Shown in pieces: positions 44,846 to 52,579 of a stretch of DNA of 64,000 nucleotides (position 1 is the stretch's first letter; each line of letters opens with the position of its first letter). Source of the DNA: Gilvimarinus agarilyticus (GTDB lineage Bacteria > Pseudomonadota > Gammaproteobacteria > Pseudomonadales > Cellvibrionaceae). The notes under the pieces are model-generated. The model made no database searches. It was given only the letters and a program-made list of their open reading frames with translations, and had not been told where the DNA came from. Location: positions 312,065 through 376,064 of the forward strand of contig NZ_JXCJ01000001.1 of NCBI RefSeq assembly GCF_000832015.1, in the 5' to 3' direction. The position numbers were made by a program, and so were the translations under genes.

Positions 44846-45685
44846 ATGCACAAAAACCAGACATCGACACGCGCTCAGATACATACCCTGACGCCGGCCA
44901 AAAGCCGCCGCGCCCCGGGTAAGGTCTGGCTGGTAGGCGCCGGCCCCGGCGACGCCGATCTATTAACCGTAAAAGCACTGCGTCTGATCCAAACCGCGGA
45001 CATCATTTTCTATGATCAATTGGTCAGCGGTGAGATTCGCGCGCTTTTCCCCGAAGGCACCCCAGCGGTGTACGTGGGCAAGGTTAAAAACCACCACTCA
45101 GTGGCGCAGGAAGATCTCAACCAAATGCTGGTAGATCACGCCCTGACTGGCTTAAACGTGTGCCGTATTAAGGGCGGTGACCCATTTGTGTTTGGCCGCG
45201 GCGGCGAAGAGCTGCTGACCCTGCGTCAGGCCGGTATCGATGCCGACGTAGTGCCGGGCATTACCGCCGCCTCTGGCTGCTCGAGCTCTGCCGACATCCC
45301 CCTAACCCATCGCGGTATCGCCCAAGGCTGCACGCTGGTCACCGGGCACGGCGAGACCACCCTTAACCTGGACTGGAAAGCCCTGGCCGCGCTCGATCAC
45401 ACCCTGGTGTTTTATATGGGGGTCAGCCGCGCCGGGCTTATCAGCACCCAGTTAACCGCAGCGGGACTGGCGGGCAATACCCCGGCGGCCCTTATCGAGA
45501 ACGGCTGTCGCAGCAACCAGCGCGTGGTCACCACCACCGTGGCCGAGCTGGAACAAGCCGTTGCCGAACATCAGGTTAAATCACCAGCCATCATTATGGT
45601 GGGGCATGTGGTCGACCTGCACAGCCAACTCAACGCGCAATCGCTGGTTAACAGCCACGCAATAGTCAACAGCCTAAGCGCTTAA
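44846..45685 (+). CDS. cobA: Uroporphyrinogen-III C-methyltransferase (siroheme synthesis)
   Basis: A 279-residue single-domain methyltransferase (SUMT) that makes precorrin-2 for siroheme. The SAM-binding VGAGPGDADLLT loop, the CRIKGGDPFVFGRGGEE motif, VVPGITAASGCSS and VTGHGE are all present. It lacks the CysG dehydrogenase/chelatase half, which must be elsewhere. It leads the operon with nirB 40 bases downstream, supplying the siroheme of the nitrite reductase. Confidence 0.95.
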   Translation: MHKNQTSTRAQIHTLTPAKSRRAPGKVWLVGAGPGDADLLTVKALRLIQTADIIFYDQLVSGEIRALFPEGTPAVYVGKVKNHHSVAQEDLNQMLVDHALTGLNVCRIKGGDPFVFGRGGEELLTLRQAGIDADVVPGITAASGCSSSADIPLTHRGIAQGCTLVTGHGETTLNLDWKALAALDHTLVFYMGVSRAGLISTQLTAAGLAGNTPAALIENGCRSNQRVVTTTVAELEQAVAEHQVKSPAIIMVGHVVDLHSQLNAQSLVNSHAIVNSLSA

Positions 45686-45725
45686 CGCATCGCCCCGCGC
45701 AACCCATTACGAGTAGAGGACAGTC

Positions 45726-48269
45726 ATGAGCAAGCAAAGAATCATCGTGGTAGGAAACGGCATGGTCGGCCACAAATTTATCGACGACGTCGTTAAAAGT
45801 GAAAACGCCGATCAGTACGAAGTCATCACCTTTTCGGAAGAGCCTCGCCTGGCCTACGACCGGGTAAAGCTTTCCAGTTACTTCTCGGGCTCCAGTGTCG
45901 ACGACCTGATGCTGACTTCGGAAGAGGCCTACCAAAACAACGGTGTGGTTTACACCCTGAGCGATAAAGTGGTCAAAATCGATCACGACGCGCAAACCGT
46001 AACCACCGCTTCGGGCCGGGTAGAGGGTTACGACAAACTGATTCTGGCCACCGGCTCTTACCCGTTTGTGCCGCCCATTCCCGGCAAAGATCAGCCCCAC
46101 TGCCTGGTGTATCGCACCATTGAAGATTTAGAGGCGATTACTGAGTCGGCCAAGCAAAGTAAAACCGGCGTGGTCGTCGGCGGCGGCCTATTGGGCCTCG
46201 AGGCGGCCAACGCGCTGCAAAACTTAGGGCTCGACACTCACGTCATTGAGTTTGCCCCGCGCCTGATGGCCGTGCAACTAGACGAGGGCGGCGGCAACCT
46301 GCTGCGTCGCAAAATCGAAGCCATGGGTGTATCGGTACACACCGAGAAAAACACCCAGCAAATCGTTGCCGGTGATGAGTGCCGCTACCGCATGGAGTTT
46401 GCCGACGGCAGCCATTTAGACACCGACATGATTGTGTTCTCGGCCGGTATCCGTCCGCAGGACGAAATCGCCCGTAACAACGGCATCGATATTGGCGAGC
46501 GCGGCGGCATTGTGATCGACAACTTTTGCCGCACCTCAGTCGAAGACATTTACGCGATCGGTGAATGCGCCCTGTGGGACAGCAAAATTTTTGGCCTGGT
46601 GGCACCCGGCTACCAAATGGCCAAAGTCGCGCTGTCGCACATTCAGGGAGGCGACGAACAATTCACCGGCGCCGACATGAGCACCAAGCTCAAGTTACTG
46701 GGCGTCGACGTAGCCAGTATTGGCGATGCTCACGCCCGCACGCCGGGCGCGCAAACGTACACCTACGAAGACGGTGTCAAAGAAGTTTACAAGCGCATGA
46801 TCGTTTCGGAAGACGGTAAAAAACTGCTGGGGGCGGTACTGGTAGGCGAGGCCGAAGCCTACGGCACCTTGCAGCAAATCTGCGTCAACAATATGGATTT
46901 ACCCGCCGACCCCGAGCAAATGATTTTACCGCAAGTGGAAGGCGGCGCCAGCGTGGGCATGGGCGTTGATGCGCTGCCCGATACCGCGCAATTGTGTAGC
47001 TGTTTGGACGTCAGCAAAGGCGACATCGTCGAGGCAGTGCAGGGCGGCTGCACCGACATGGGCGGCATTAAATCTTGCACCGGTGCCACCACCGGCTGCG
47101 GTGGTTGTACCGCGCTGGTTAAACAGGTAATGGACAACGAGCTGGAAAACTTAGGTATCGAAGTTAAAAACGATATCTGCGAGCACTTTGCCTACAGCCG
47201 GGTTGAGCTGGCCGACATTATCCGCGTTAAAAAAATCGAATCCTTTGATGAATTGCTGCAAAGCCACGGCACCGGCTTGGGCTGTGAGATTTGTAAGCCA
47301 ACGGTGGGCTCCATTTTGGCGTCTTACTGGAACGAGTATGTCTTAAGCAACAACTTAGTGGGCCTGCAGGACACCAACGATATTTACTTGGGCAACATGC
47401 AAAAAGACGGCACTTACTCAGTCGTGCCACGGGTTGCCGGCGGCGAGATCACCCCCGACAAACTGATCGTGTTGGGTGAAGTAGCCAAAGAGTACGACCT
47501 GTACACCAAAATCACCGGCGGCCAGCGCATCGACTTGTTTGGCGCTCAGTTACATCAGCTGCCCGAGATCTGGCGCAAGCTGGTGGATGCGGGCTTTGAA
47601 ACTGGCCACGCCTACGGCAAATCATTGCGTACGGTTAAATCCTGCGTGGGCAACACCTGGTGTCGCTACGGCGTGCAAGACAGTGTCGGCATGGCCATCG
47701 CCCTGGAAGATCGTTACAAAGGGTTGCGCTCGCCACACAAAATTAAATTTGCGGTATCCGGCTGTACCCGCGAGTGTGCCGAGGCGCAATCCAAAGACAT
47801 CGGCGTAATCGCCACCGAAAACGGCTGGAACCTGTACGTATGTGGTAACGGCGGTATGCGTCCGCGTCACGGCGACTTATTTGCCACCGACCTCGACGAC
47901 GAGACGCTGGTGAAATACATTGACCGCGTGCTGATGTTTTACATTCGCACCGCCGATCGTTTGCAGCGTACCTCGGTGTGGTTAGAGAACTTAGAGGGCG
48001 GCCTGGATTACCTGCGTGACGTTGTCATCAACGACAAGCTCAACCTTGGCCAAGAGCTGGAAGACGAGATGACGCACAACATTGGCAAGTACCAATGCGA
48101 GTGGAAAACCACTATCGAGAGCCCAGAAAAACTCAAGCGCTTTAGCCACTTCATTAACGCGGCGGAGCCTGACAGCAGCCTCGCCTACGTTGCCGAGCGC
48201 GGTCAAAAGCGCCCAGCCCGCGAGGAAGAGCGTAAAAACCAAATCCCGGCCGTAGAATTAGCGCAGTAA
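45726..48269 (+). CDS. nirB: NADH-dependent assimilatory nitrite reductase, large subunit
   Basis: An 847-residue cytoplasmic enzyme reducing nitrite to ammonia. Domains in order: FAD/NADH-binding pyridine oxidoreductase (about 1-310, opening IIVVGNGMVGHKF), a BFD-like [2Fe-2S] domain (about 420-480, CSCLDVSKGDIV and CTGATTGCGGC), and the ferredoxin-like and siroheme/[4Fe-4S] part with C-x5-C in SCVGNTWCRYG and C-x3-C in SGCTRECAEAQ. AGAGGA precedes the ATG at 45726. nirD follows 14 bases later. Confidence 0.97.
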   Translation: MSKQRIIVVGNGMVGHKFIDDVVKSENADQYEVITFSEEPRLAYDRVKLSSYFSGSSVDDLMLTSEEAYQNNGVVYTLSDKVVKIDHDAQTVTTASGRVEGYDKLILATGSYPFVPPIPGKDQPHCLVYRTIEDLEAITESAKQSKTGVVVGGGLLGLEAANALQNLGLDTHVIEFAPRLMAVQLDEGGGNLLRRKIEAMGVSVHTEKNTQQIVAGDECRYRMEFADGSHLDTDMIVFSAGIRPQDEIARNNGIDIGERGGIVIDNFCRTSVEDIYAIGECALWDSKIFGLVAPGYQMAKVALSHIQGGDEQFTGADMSTKLKLLGVDVASIGDAHARTPGAQTYTYEDGVKEVYKRMIVSEDGKKLLGAVLVGEAEAYGTLQQICVNNMDLPADPEQMILPQVEGGASVGMGVDALPDTAQLCSCLDVSKGDIVEAVQGGCTDMGGIKSCTGATTGCGGCTALVKQVMDNELENLGIEVKNDICEHFAYSRVELADIIRVKKIESFDELLQSHGTGLGCEICKPTVGSILASYWNEYVLSNNLVGLQDTNDIYLGNMQKDGTYSVVPRVAGGEITPDKLIVLGEVAKEYDLYTKITGGQRIDLFGAQLHQLPEIWRKLVDAGFETGHAYGKSLRTVKSCVGNTWCRYGVQDSVGMAIALEDRYKGLRSPHKIKFAVSGCTRECAEAQSKDIGVIATENGWNLYVCGNGGMRPRHGDLFATDLDDETLVKYIDRVLMFYIRTADRLQRTSVWLENLEGGLDYLRDVVINDKLNLGQELEDEMTHNIGKYQCEWKTTIESPEKLKRFSHFINAAEPDSSLAYVAERGQKRPAREEERKNQIPAVELAQ

Positions 48270-48283
48270 GAGTGGAGAATACA

Positions 48284-48637
48284 ATGAGTACAGCAACTGC
48301 AGAAAACACCGAAGCCACTTGGGTAAAAGTGTGCGAGAAAAACTCGATTGCCCCCGATACCGGCGTCTGCGCTTTGGTTAACGGTCATCAGGTCGCTATT
48401 TTTTACTCGCGCCAGCTGGATGAACTGTTTGCCGTGGGTAACTACGACCCGCTGGGCAAAGCCTATGTCTTGTCGCGCGGTTTAATCGGCTCACAGGGCG
48501 AGCGATTTTGTGTCGCATCGCCTTTGTACAAACAGCATTTTGATCTGCGCACCGGCGAGTGCTTAGAAGAGGAGGGCGTTAGCATCCCCACCTACGAGCT
48601 AAAACTCGAAGGCGACTGGATCAGCGTGCGAGCCTAG
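48284..48637 (+). CDS. nirD: Nitrite reductase small subunit
   Basis: A 117-residue Rieske-like subunit. The pattern WVKVCEKNSIAPDTGVCALVNGHQVAIF and the closing CVASPLYKQHFDLRTGECLEE match NirD, which lacks the Rieske cluster ligands. ATG at 48284 follows GGAGA; the in-frame ATG at 48272 is less likely. It closes the cobA-nirB-nirD operon before a strong terminator. Confidence 0.94.
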   Translation: MSTATAENTEATWVKVCEKNSIAPDTGVCALVNGHQVAIFYSRQLDELFAVGNYDPLGKAYVLSRGLIGSQGERFCVASPLYKQHFDLRTGECLEEEGVSIPTYELKLEGDWISVRA

Positions 48638-48711
48638 AACCCAATAACGAGCGCAAGCTTTACCGCCTGTGCTCAATCATCTTCCCCCGATAGCTTCATG
48701 AAATCGGATTT

Positions 48712-48738
48712 GGGGTAGCTTAAGGCTACCCCTTTTTT
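48712..48738 (+). terminator. Intrinsic terminator of cobA-nirBD
   Basis: GGGGTAGC at 48712-48719 pairs perfectly with GCTACCCC at 48725-48732 across a TTAAG loop and is followed by six T. Confidence 0.92.
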
Positions 48739-48773
48739 ATTTTGTGTCTGCGATCTTTGCAGAGTTTAACCGG

Positions 48774-49010
48774 TTAATCACCACCACCGTCCGAGCCACC
48801 ACTCCCATCAAAAAAATCTGGCCCCGGCGACGGCTGATTGCCATCCGAGCGCCGCGCAGCCAAAGCAAAGGCGACCCATATAGCAAGGGCGATCGAAAAA
48901 ACCACTACCCCGAGCGGGGCAATCACATTAAATAAGCTATTGTCTGAGCGCACGTCAGTCAAAAACCAACAGCTCAGCAACAGCGCGAGTATCACGATTA
49001 ACGATTTCAT
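48774..49010 (-). CDS. Small membrane protein with Gly/Asp-rich tail, unknown
   Basis: A 78-residue protein with two hydrophobic segments (about 3-18 and 28-50) and a tail ending FFDGSGGSDGGGD. ATG at 49010 has GGAGC five bases upstream. No family recognised. It is convergent with nirD and 35 bases past the terminator. A plus-strand frame over it (48838-49077) is judged a shadow. Confidence 0.65.
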   Translation of the reverse strand: MKSLIVILALLLSCWFLTDVRSDNSLFNVIAPLGVVVFSIALAIWVAFALAARRSDGNQPSPGPDFFDGSGGSDGGGD

Positions 49011-49183
49011 GGGCAGCTCCGGCATCCCAGGGGGTGCGGTGGTTATCATCCTCTCAATAGCGCTTGTTATACCTTAATTGTGCAATGCAAAACGGACTTT
49101 GTACACATACCCGTGTCCTAGCCACCACTTCCAGAGAGCCAAAGCCGTGGTAACATGGCGGCCCAACAGGTATTGAGGTAGTT

Positions 49184-49843
49184 ATGTTACAAGGTGTCAT
49201 TTTTGATCACGACGGTACTCTGGTCGACTCCGAGCGCAAGCATTACTTACTTTGGGTTCAGCTACTTGCCGAGTACGGCTGTGACTTTCCGGAGGACGAA
49301 TACAAAGCACACCTCGCCGGTGTTCCGACACACTTTAATGCCGAGTATTTAGTCGCCCACTACCCACTGCCATTAAGCGCCGAGGAATTATTTGCCAAGC
49401 GCGAGTTATTAACCCTAGATGCCTTTGGCAAAGAAGCCTGCCCATTAATACCCGGCGCGCAAACTCTGGTGGAGTGGGTAGCGGCCCGTTCCCTTAAAAT
49501 GGCCATCGCCACCGGTGCCGCCGCACTCGAGGTGCAGCCCACGCTCACGCAACACGGCTTTGCGCAGTACTTTCCTATTGTCGCCACCCGCGACGATGTC
49601 ACCCACGCCAAACCCGCACCCGATGTTTATTTACACGCGCTACAACAAATGCAGCTTAACGCCGACGCCTGTATCGCCATCGAAGATAGCCCTACAGGGT
49701 TACGCTCGGCACTGGCTGCCGGGCTACCTTGTATTGTTGTGCTTAACGAGTACTCTCGCGGGTTGGATTTCAGCGGTGCGACGGTTGTGGTCGAGTCGAT
49801 GCAAGCGGCGCAACAGTGGCTAACCGAGCACTACGGCTTGTAA
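49184..49843 (+). CDS. HAD-IA hydrolase (beta-phosphoglucomutase-like)
   Basis: A 219-residue HAD enzyme with motif I FDHDGTLVDS (D8, D10), a helical cap, motif II IATGAA, motif III K in THAKPAPDVYLHAL, and motif IV IEDSPTGLRSALAAG. It dephosphorylates or isomerises sugar phosphates or similar small substrates; exact substrate cannot be told. GAGG stands 5 bases before the ATG. Monocistronic. Confidence 0.9.
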   Translation: MLQGVIFDHDGTLVDSERKHYLLWVQLLAEYGCDFPEDEYKAHLAGVPTHFNAEYLVAHYPLPLSAEELFAKRELLTLDAFGKEACPLIPGAQTLVEWVAARSLKMAIATGAAALEVQPTLTQHGFAQYFPIVATRDDVTHAKPAPDVYLHALQQMQLNADACIAIEDSPTGLRSALAAGLPCIVVLNEYSRGLDFSGATVVVESMQAAQQWLTEHYGL

Positions 49844-49986
49844 ACTTTTCAAGTAAAATCTTAAAAGTGGCGCCGCGAAGACGCCACCGGGCATTAAAGT
49901 GTGCACCATTACTCGTACTCACCGCTCTCTTAGCTGTTTTACGGCGTTTTTTTAAAGCTGGTTCAACCTTTGCAACAAACCGGTTA

Positions 49987-50002
49987 AGCGGTACCCACCG
50001 CT
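49987..50002. promoter_or_regulatory. 16-bp inverted repeat before the PfpI gene
   Basis: AGCGGT and ACCGCT form a perfect 6-bp inverted repeat with a 4-base spacer, 16 bases before a TATATA element at 50019-50024. It could be an operator. AACCGGTT lies just upstream (49978-49985). Confidence 0.35.
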
Positions 50003-50041
50003 AACAGCTAACCCCGTTTATATAGAGTATGGAGGTTTTGT

Positions 50042-50605
50042 ATGAGTTATTCAGTAAAAGGTAAACGCGTTGCCATTTTAGCCGCAAACGGCTTTGAAGA
50101 ATCCGAGCTGCAATCGCCACGGCAAACGCTAAAAGCCGCCGGCGCAGAAGTCGAGATTGTCTCAGCTGAAGAAAACACGGTTAAAGCGTGGGCAAAGACC
50201 GACTGGGGCGATGATTATCCAGTCGATCGCGCACTTGCCGAAGCCAGTGCCGACGATTACGATATGCTTATTATTCCAGGTGGCCTGTTTAATCCCGATT
50301 CGCTGCGTAGCGACGCCGATGCCCTGAACTTTACCCGGCGGTTTTTTGAGCAACACAAACCCGTAGGTGCCATCTGCCACGGGCCATGGGTGCTGATCAG
50401 CGCAGGTGTTATCAATGACCGGGATGTCACGTCCTATCCATCCATTAAAGATGACTTGGTTAACGCCGGCGCCAATTGGCACGATCAGGAAGTGGTATGC
50501 GAAAACGGCCTAGTAACCAGCCGTAGCCCAGAGGATTTAGAAGCCTTCAATAACAAACTGATTGAAGAGCTCGCCGAAGGCAAACACAAACAACAAGTTG
50601 CGTAA
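50042..50605 (+). CDS. DJ-1/PfpI family protein (YhbO/PfpI-like)
   Basis: A 187-residue class I glutamine-amidotransferase-like protein. The catalytic-type cysteine is C112 in AICHGPW, followed by H113, with E20 in FEESELQSP. Members act as stress proteases, deglycases or chaperones; the true activity is debated. GGAGG stands before the ATG at 50042. Monocistronic. Confidence 0.93.
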   Translation: MSYSVKGKRVAILAANGFEESELQSPRQTLKAAGAEVEIVSAEENTVKAWAKTDWGDDYPVDRALAEASADDYDMLIIPGGLFNPDSLRSDADALNFTRRFFEQHKPVGAICHGPWVLISAGVINDRDVTSYPSIKDDLVNAGANWHDQEVVCENGLVTSRSPEDLEAFNNKLIEELAEGKHKQQVA

Positions 50606-50730
50606 CGCATCGTACCGAGTGCGATGCTTAACCAGGCATGCACGTGCGACATTGACCAACAGGCCCACTCAGCCTACCACCAGGTGTCGTACGTGCATTT
50701 TTAATGTGGAATAGTAAAAAGGGAAGATGT

Positions 50731-50889
50731 ATGGATATTATTCGTTTGATACTGTCGATTTTATTGCCGCCCGTTGGCGTTTTTTTACAGGTAGGTTTTG
50801 GGCTGCATTTTTGGCTGAATATTTTGCTGACTTTATGCGGCTATATCCCCGGCATTATTCACGCCGTTTGGATTATTGCCCGGCGCTAG
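50731..50889 (+). CDS. Pmp3/YqaE family small membrane protein
   Basis: A 52-residue proteolipid with two TM segments and the family pattern ILLPPVGVFLQVGFG followed by LNILLTLCGYIPGIIHAVWII. Such proteins affect membrane potential and stress tolerance. ATG at 50731 with GGGAAGA upstream gives the family length; the frame is open to 50704. Confidence 0.92.
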   Translation: MDIIRLILSILLPPVGVFLQVGFGLHFWLNILLTLCGYIPGIIHAVWIIARR

Positions 50890-50896
50890 CGCTTTA

Positions 50897-50932
50897 ACTC
50901 AGGCGGGCTTAAAGAAACAAGCCCGCCTGAGT
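50897..50932. terminator. Long perfect hairpin between convergent genes
   Basis: A perfect 14-bp stem (ACTCAGGCGGGCTT with its complement) encloses an 8-base loop between the Pmp3 and DUF2059 stop codons. There is no T run on either strand, so it may stop transcription poorly and instead protect both 3' ends. Confidence 0.5.
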
Positions 50933-50940
50933 AAAGATGA

Positions 50941-51393
50941 CTACTGGGCCTCGGGCTCAGCGGGCTGACTCTCTTGCTGAGCTTTTTCTAAAATCTCCTG
51001 CAGCTCGGCCTGATGCTCTTGGGCAATACGCATACCCACCTGGCTTCCTTCCTGAAACAACTGCGGCATGACATTAATCGCTTTTTGCCCTACCGGGGTT
51101 TTGTAAAAGTCGATTAACTTTTTAATCTCGTCTTCGGTAAAGTATTTACGATAGATCTCGGCCATATCACCTTTCATGGCGTCCCAGGTAAAGTACTTGT
51201 TAGTCCACGCGCTAATTTCATCACTGTAGGGCGCCAGCGCCGGGTTAGATGACGTAATCATGGTAACCATTTGCGACGAGACCTGCTCCATTTGCTCTTT
51301 GCTGCCCACTAAGTCCATCAATTCGTAAACGGGCTCAGCCGCTTGGGTAGACATACATAGGGTCATTAACGACGCGGCGAGTAGTTTTTTCAT
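50941..51393 (-). CDS. DUF2059 secreted protein
   Basis: A 150-residue protein with a signal peptide (cleavage near TQA-AE at residue 19). The mature part is helical with the KYFTEDEIKKLIDFYKTPVGQKAINVMPQLFQEG block characteristic of DUF2059, and a Gln/Glu-rich tail. Function unknown. The 193 bases upstream to mutM hold no further gene. Confidence 0.9.
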   Translation of the reverse strand: MKKLLAASLMTLCMSTQAAEPVYELMDLVGSKEQMEQVSSQMVTMITSSNPALAPYSDEISAWTNKYFTWDAMKGDMAEIYRKYFTEDEIKKLIDFYKTPVGQKAINVMPQLFQEGSQVGMRIAQEHQAELQEILEKAQQESQPAEPEAQ

Positions 51394-51586
51394 TGCATTC
51401 TGTCCATAAGTTGCGAACGACTCGATATCATTGGTATCTCGTACCCAGTTTCCAACTGTTGGGGCGAGCGTTATCGGTCATTTATCATGATTACCGCGAG
51501 CCGCAAAAGCCCGCAGCGGTTAAAAGCCCCTGCATTTATAGCATATTTAATTCGTCGATGCGCTACGAGTGAGGGCAAAAAAGAAG

Positions 51587-52399
51587 CTAGCGCTGGCAGG
51601 CGGTACAATACACAGTGGTGCGCTGCCCCAACCTTACTTCTTTTAAAAGCTTTTGGCAGTGCACGCAAGGCTCCCCGCCACGGCCATACACCAAAAGCTG
51701 TTGTTTAAAATAGCCGGGCTTACCGTCGCTGCCAACAAAGTCGCGCAAGGTGGTGCCCCCTTGCTCGATAGAGCGGGCTAAAACAAATTTTACCCGTGAC
51801 ACCAGTTCGTCACATTCGCGCCGGGTAAGGGTGCCGGCTTTACGGATCGGTTTTATACCGGCCATAAAGAGCGCCTCATTGGCGTAAATATTACCCGCGC
51901 CGACAACGACTTTACTGTCCATTAAAAACTGTTTGATATTTTGTGTGCGCTTGCGAGCGCGGCGAAACAAATACTCGCCCGAAAACTCTTCACTGAGTGG
52001 CTCCGGCCCGAGATGCGCCAGTAATGCGTGGCGGTATACATCCCCCGGCTGCCACAAGATCGAGCCAAAGCGGCGCGGGTCGTGGTAGCGCAGCAAGTTA
52101 TCACCAAACTGAATATCCACATGATCGTGAGGAGCCGCCGCTGTGCCCGGCGGGACAATGCGTAAGCTGCCCGACATACCCAAGTGAATAAGCACAGTGC
52201 CCTCGGTAAAACCCAGTAACAAATATTTACCGCGCCGCGCCGCGTGCACTAACGTTTGCCCCTTAATGCGACGCTCCAGCTCAGGCGGCACTGGCCAACG
52301 CAAACGCGGTTGACGCACCGTTAGCGCGATCACTTGATGGCCGACAATGTGCGGCGCAACACCGCGCAAGGTGGTTTCAACTTCGGGTAATTCTGGCAT
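51587..52399 (-). CDS. mutM: Formamidopyrimidine-DNA glycosylase
   Basis: A 270-residue bifunctional glycosylase/lyase that removes 8-oxoguanine and formamidopyrimidines. It starts MPELPEVET (catalytic P2 and E3), has the K in RRGKYLL, the helix-two-turn-helix block VVGAGNIYANEALF and a C-terminal zinc finger C-x2-C-x16-C-x2-C. ATG at 52399 places the catalytic proline correctly; the longer frame to 52510 is wrong. Divergent from hyuA. Confidence 0.97.
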   Translation of the reverse strand: MPELPEVETTLRGVAPHIVGHQVIALTVRQPRLRWPVPPELERRIKGQTLVHAARRGKYLLLGFTEGTVLIHLGMSGSLRIVPPGTAAAPHDHVDIQFGDNLLRYHDPRRFGSILWQPGDVYRHALLAHLGPEPLSEEFSGEYLFRRARKRTQNIKQFLMDSKVVVGAGNIYANEALFMAGIKPIRKAGTLTRRECDELVSRVKFVLARSIEQGGTTLRDFVGSDGKPGYFKQQLLVYGRGGEPCVHCQKLLKEVRLGQRTTVYCTACQR

Positions 52400-52579
52400 T
52401 AGTAGCGGTCTCGGGTGCGAAGCGCACAGTGTTTTGTCAGGCGCTATTGGGCCAAAAAAATGGCCCGCCGTAAACACTCGTTCAATACGACCCCAGCAAA
52501 CAAGTATCAAATCACCTCTTACCCCGCGGCTGCGGGCCCCTTACAATAGCGCTTTTACAATTAATCAACTGGACGAATA

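Noticed and set aside
44413-44922. 169-codon plus-strand open frame upstream of and overlapping cobA
   Set aside because: No ribosome site, no protein-like pattern, overlaps the sigma-54 promoter and the cobA start in another frame.
48838-49077. 79-codon plus-strand frame opposite the small membrane protein
   Set aside because: Overlaps the better supported minus-strand gene, which has a ribosome site and hydrophobic segments.
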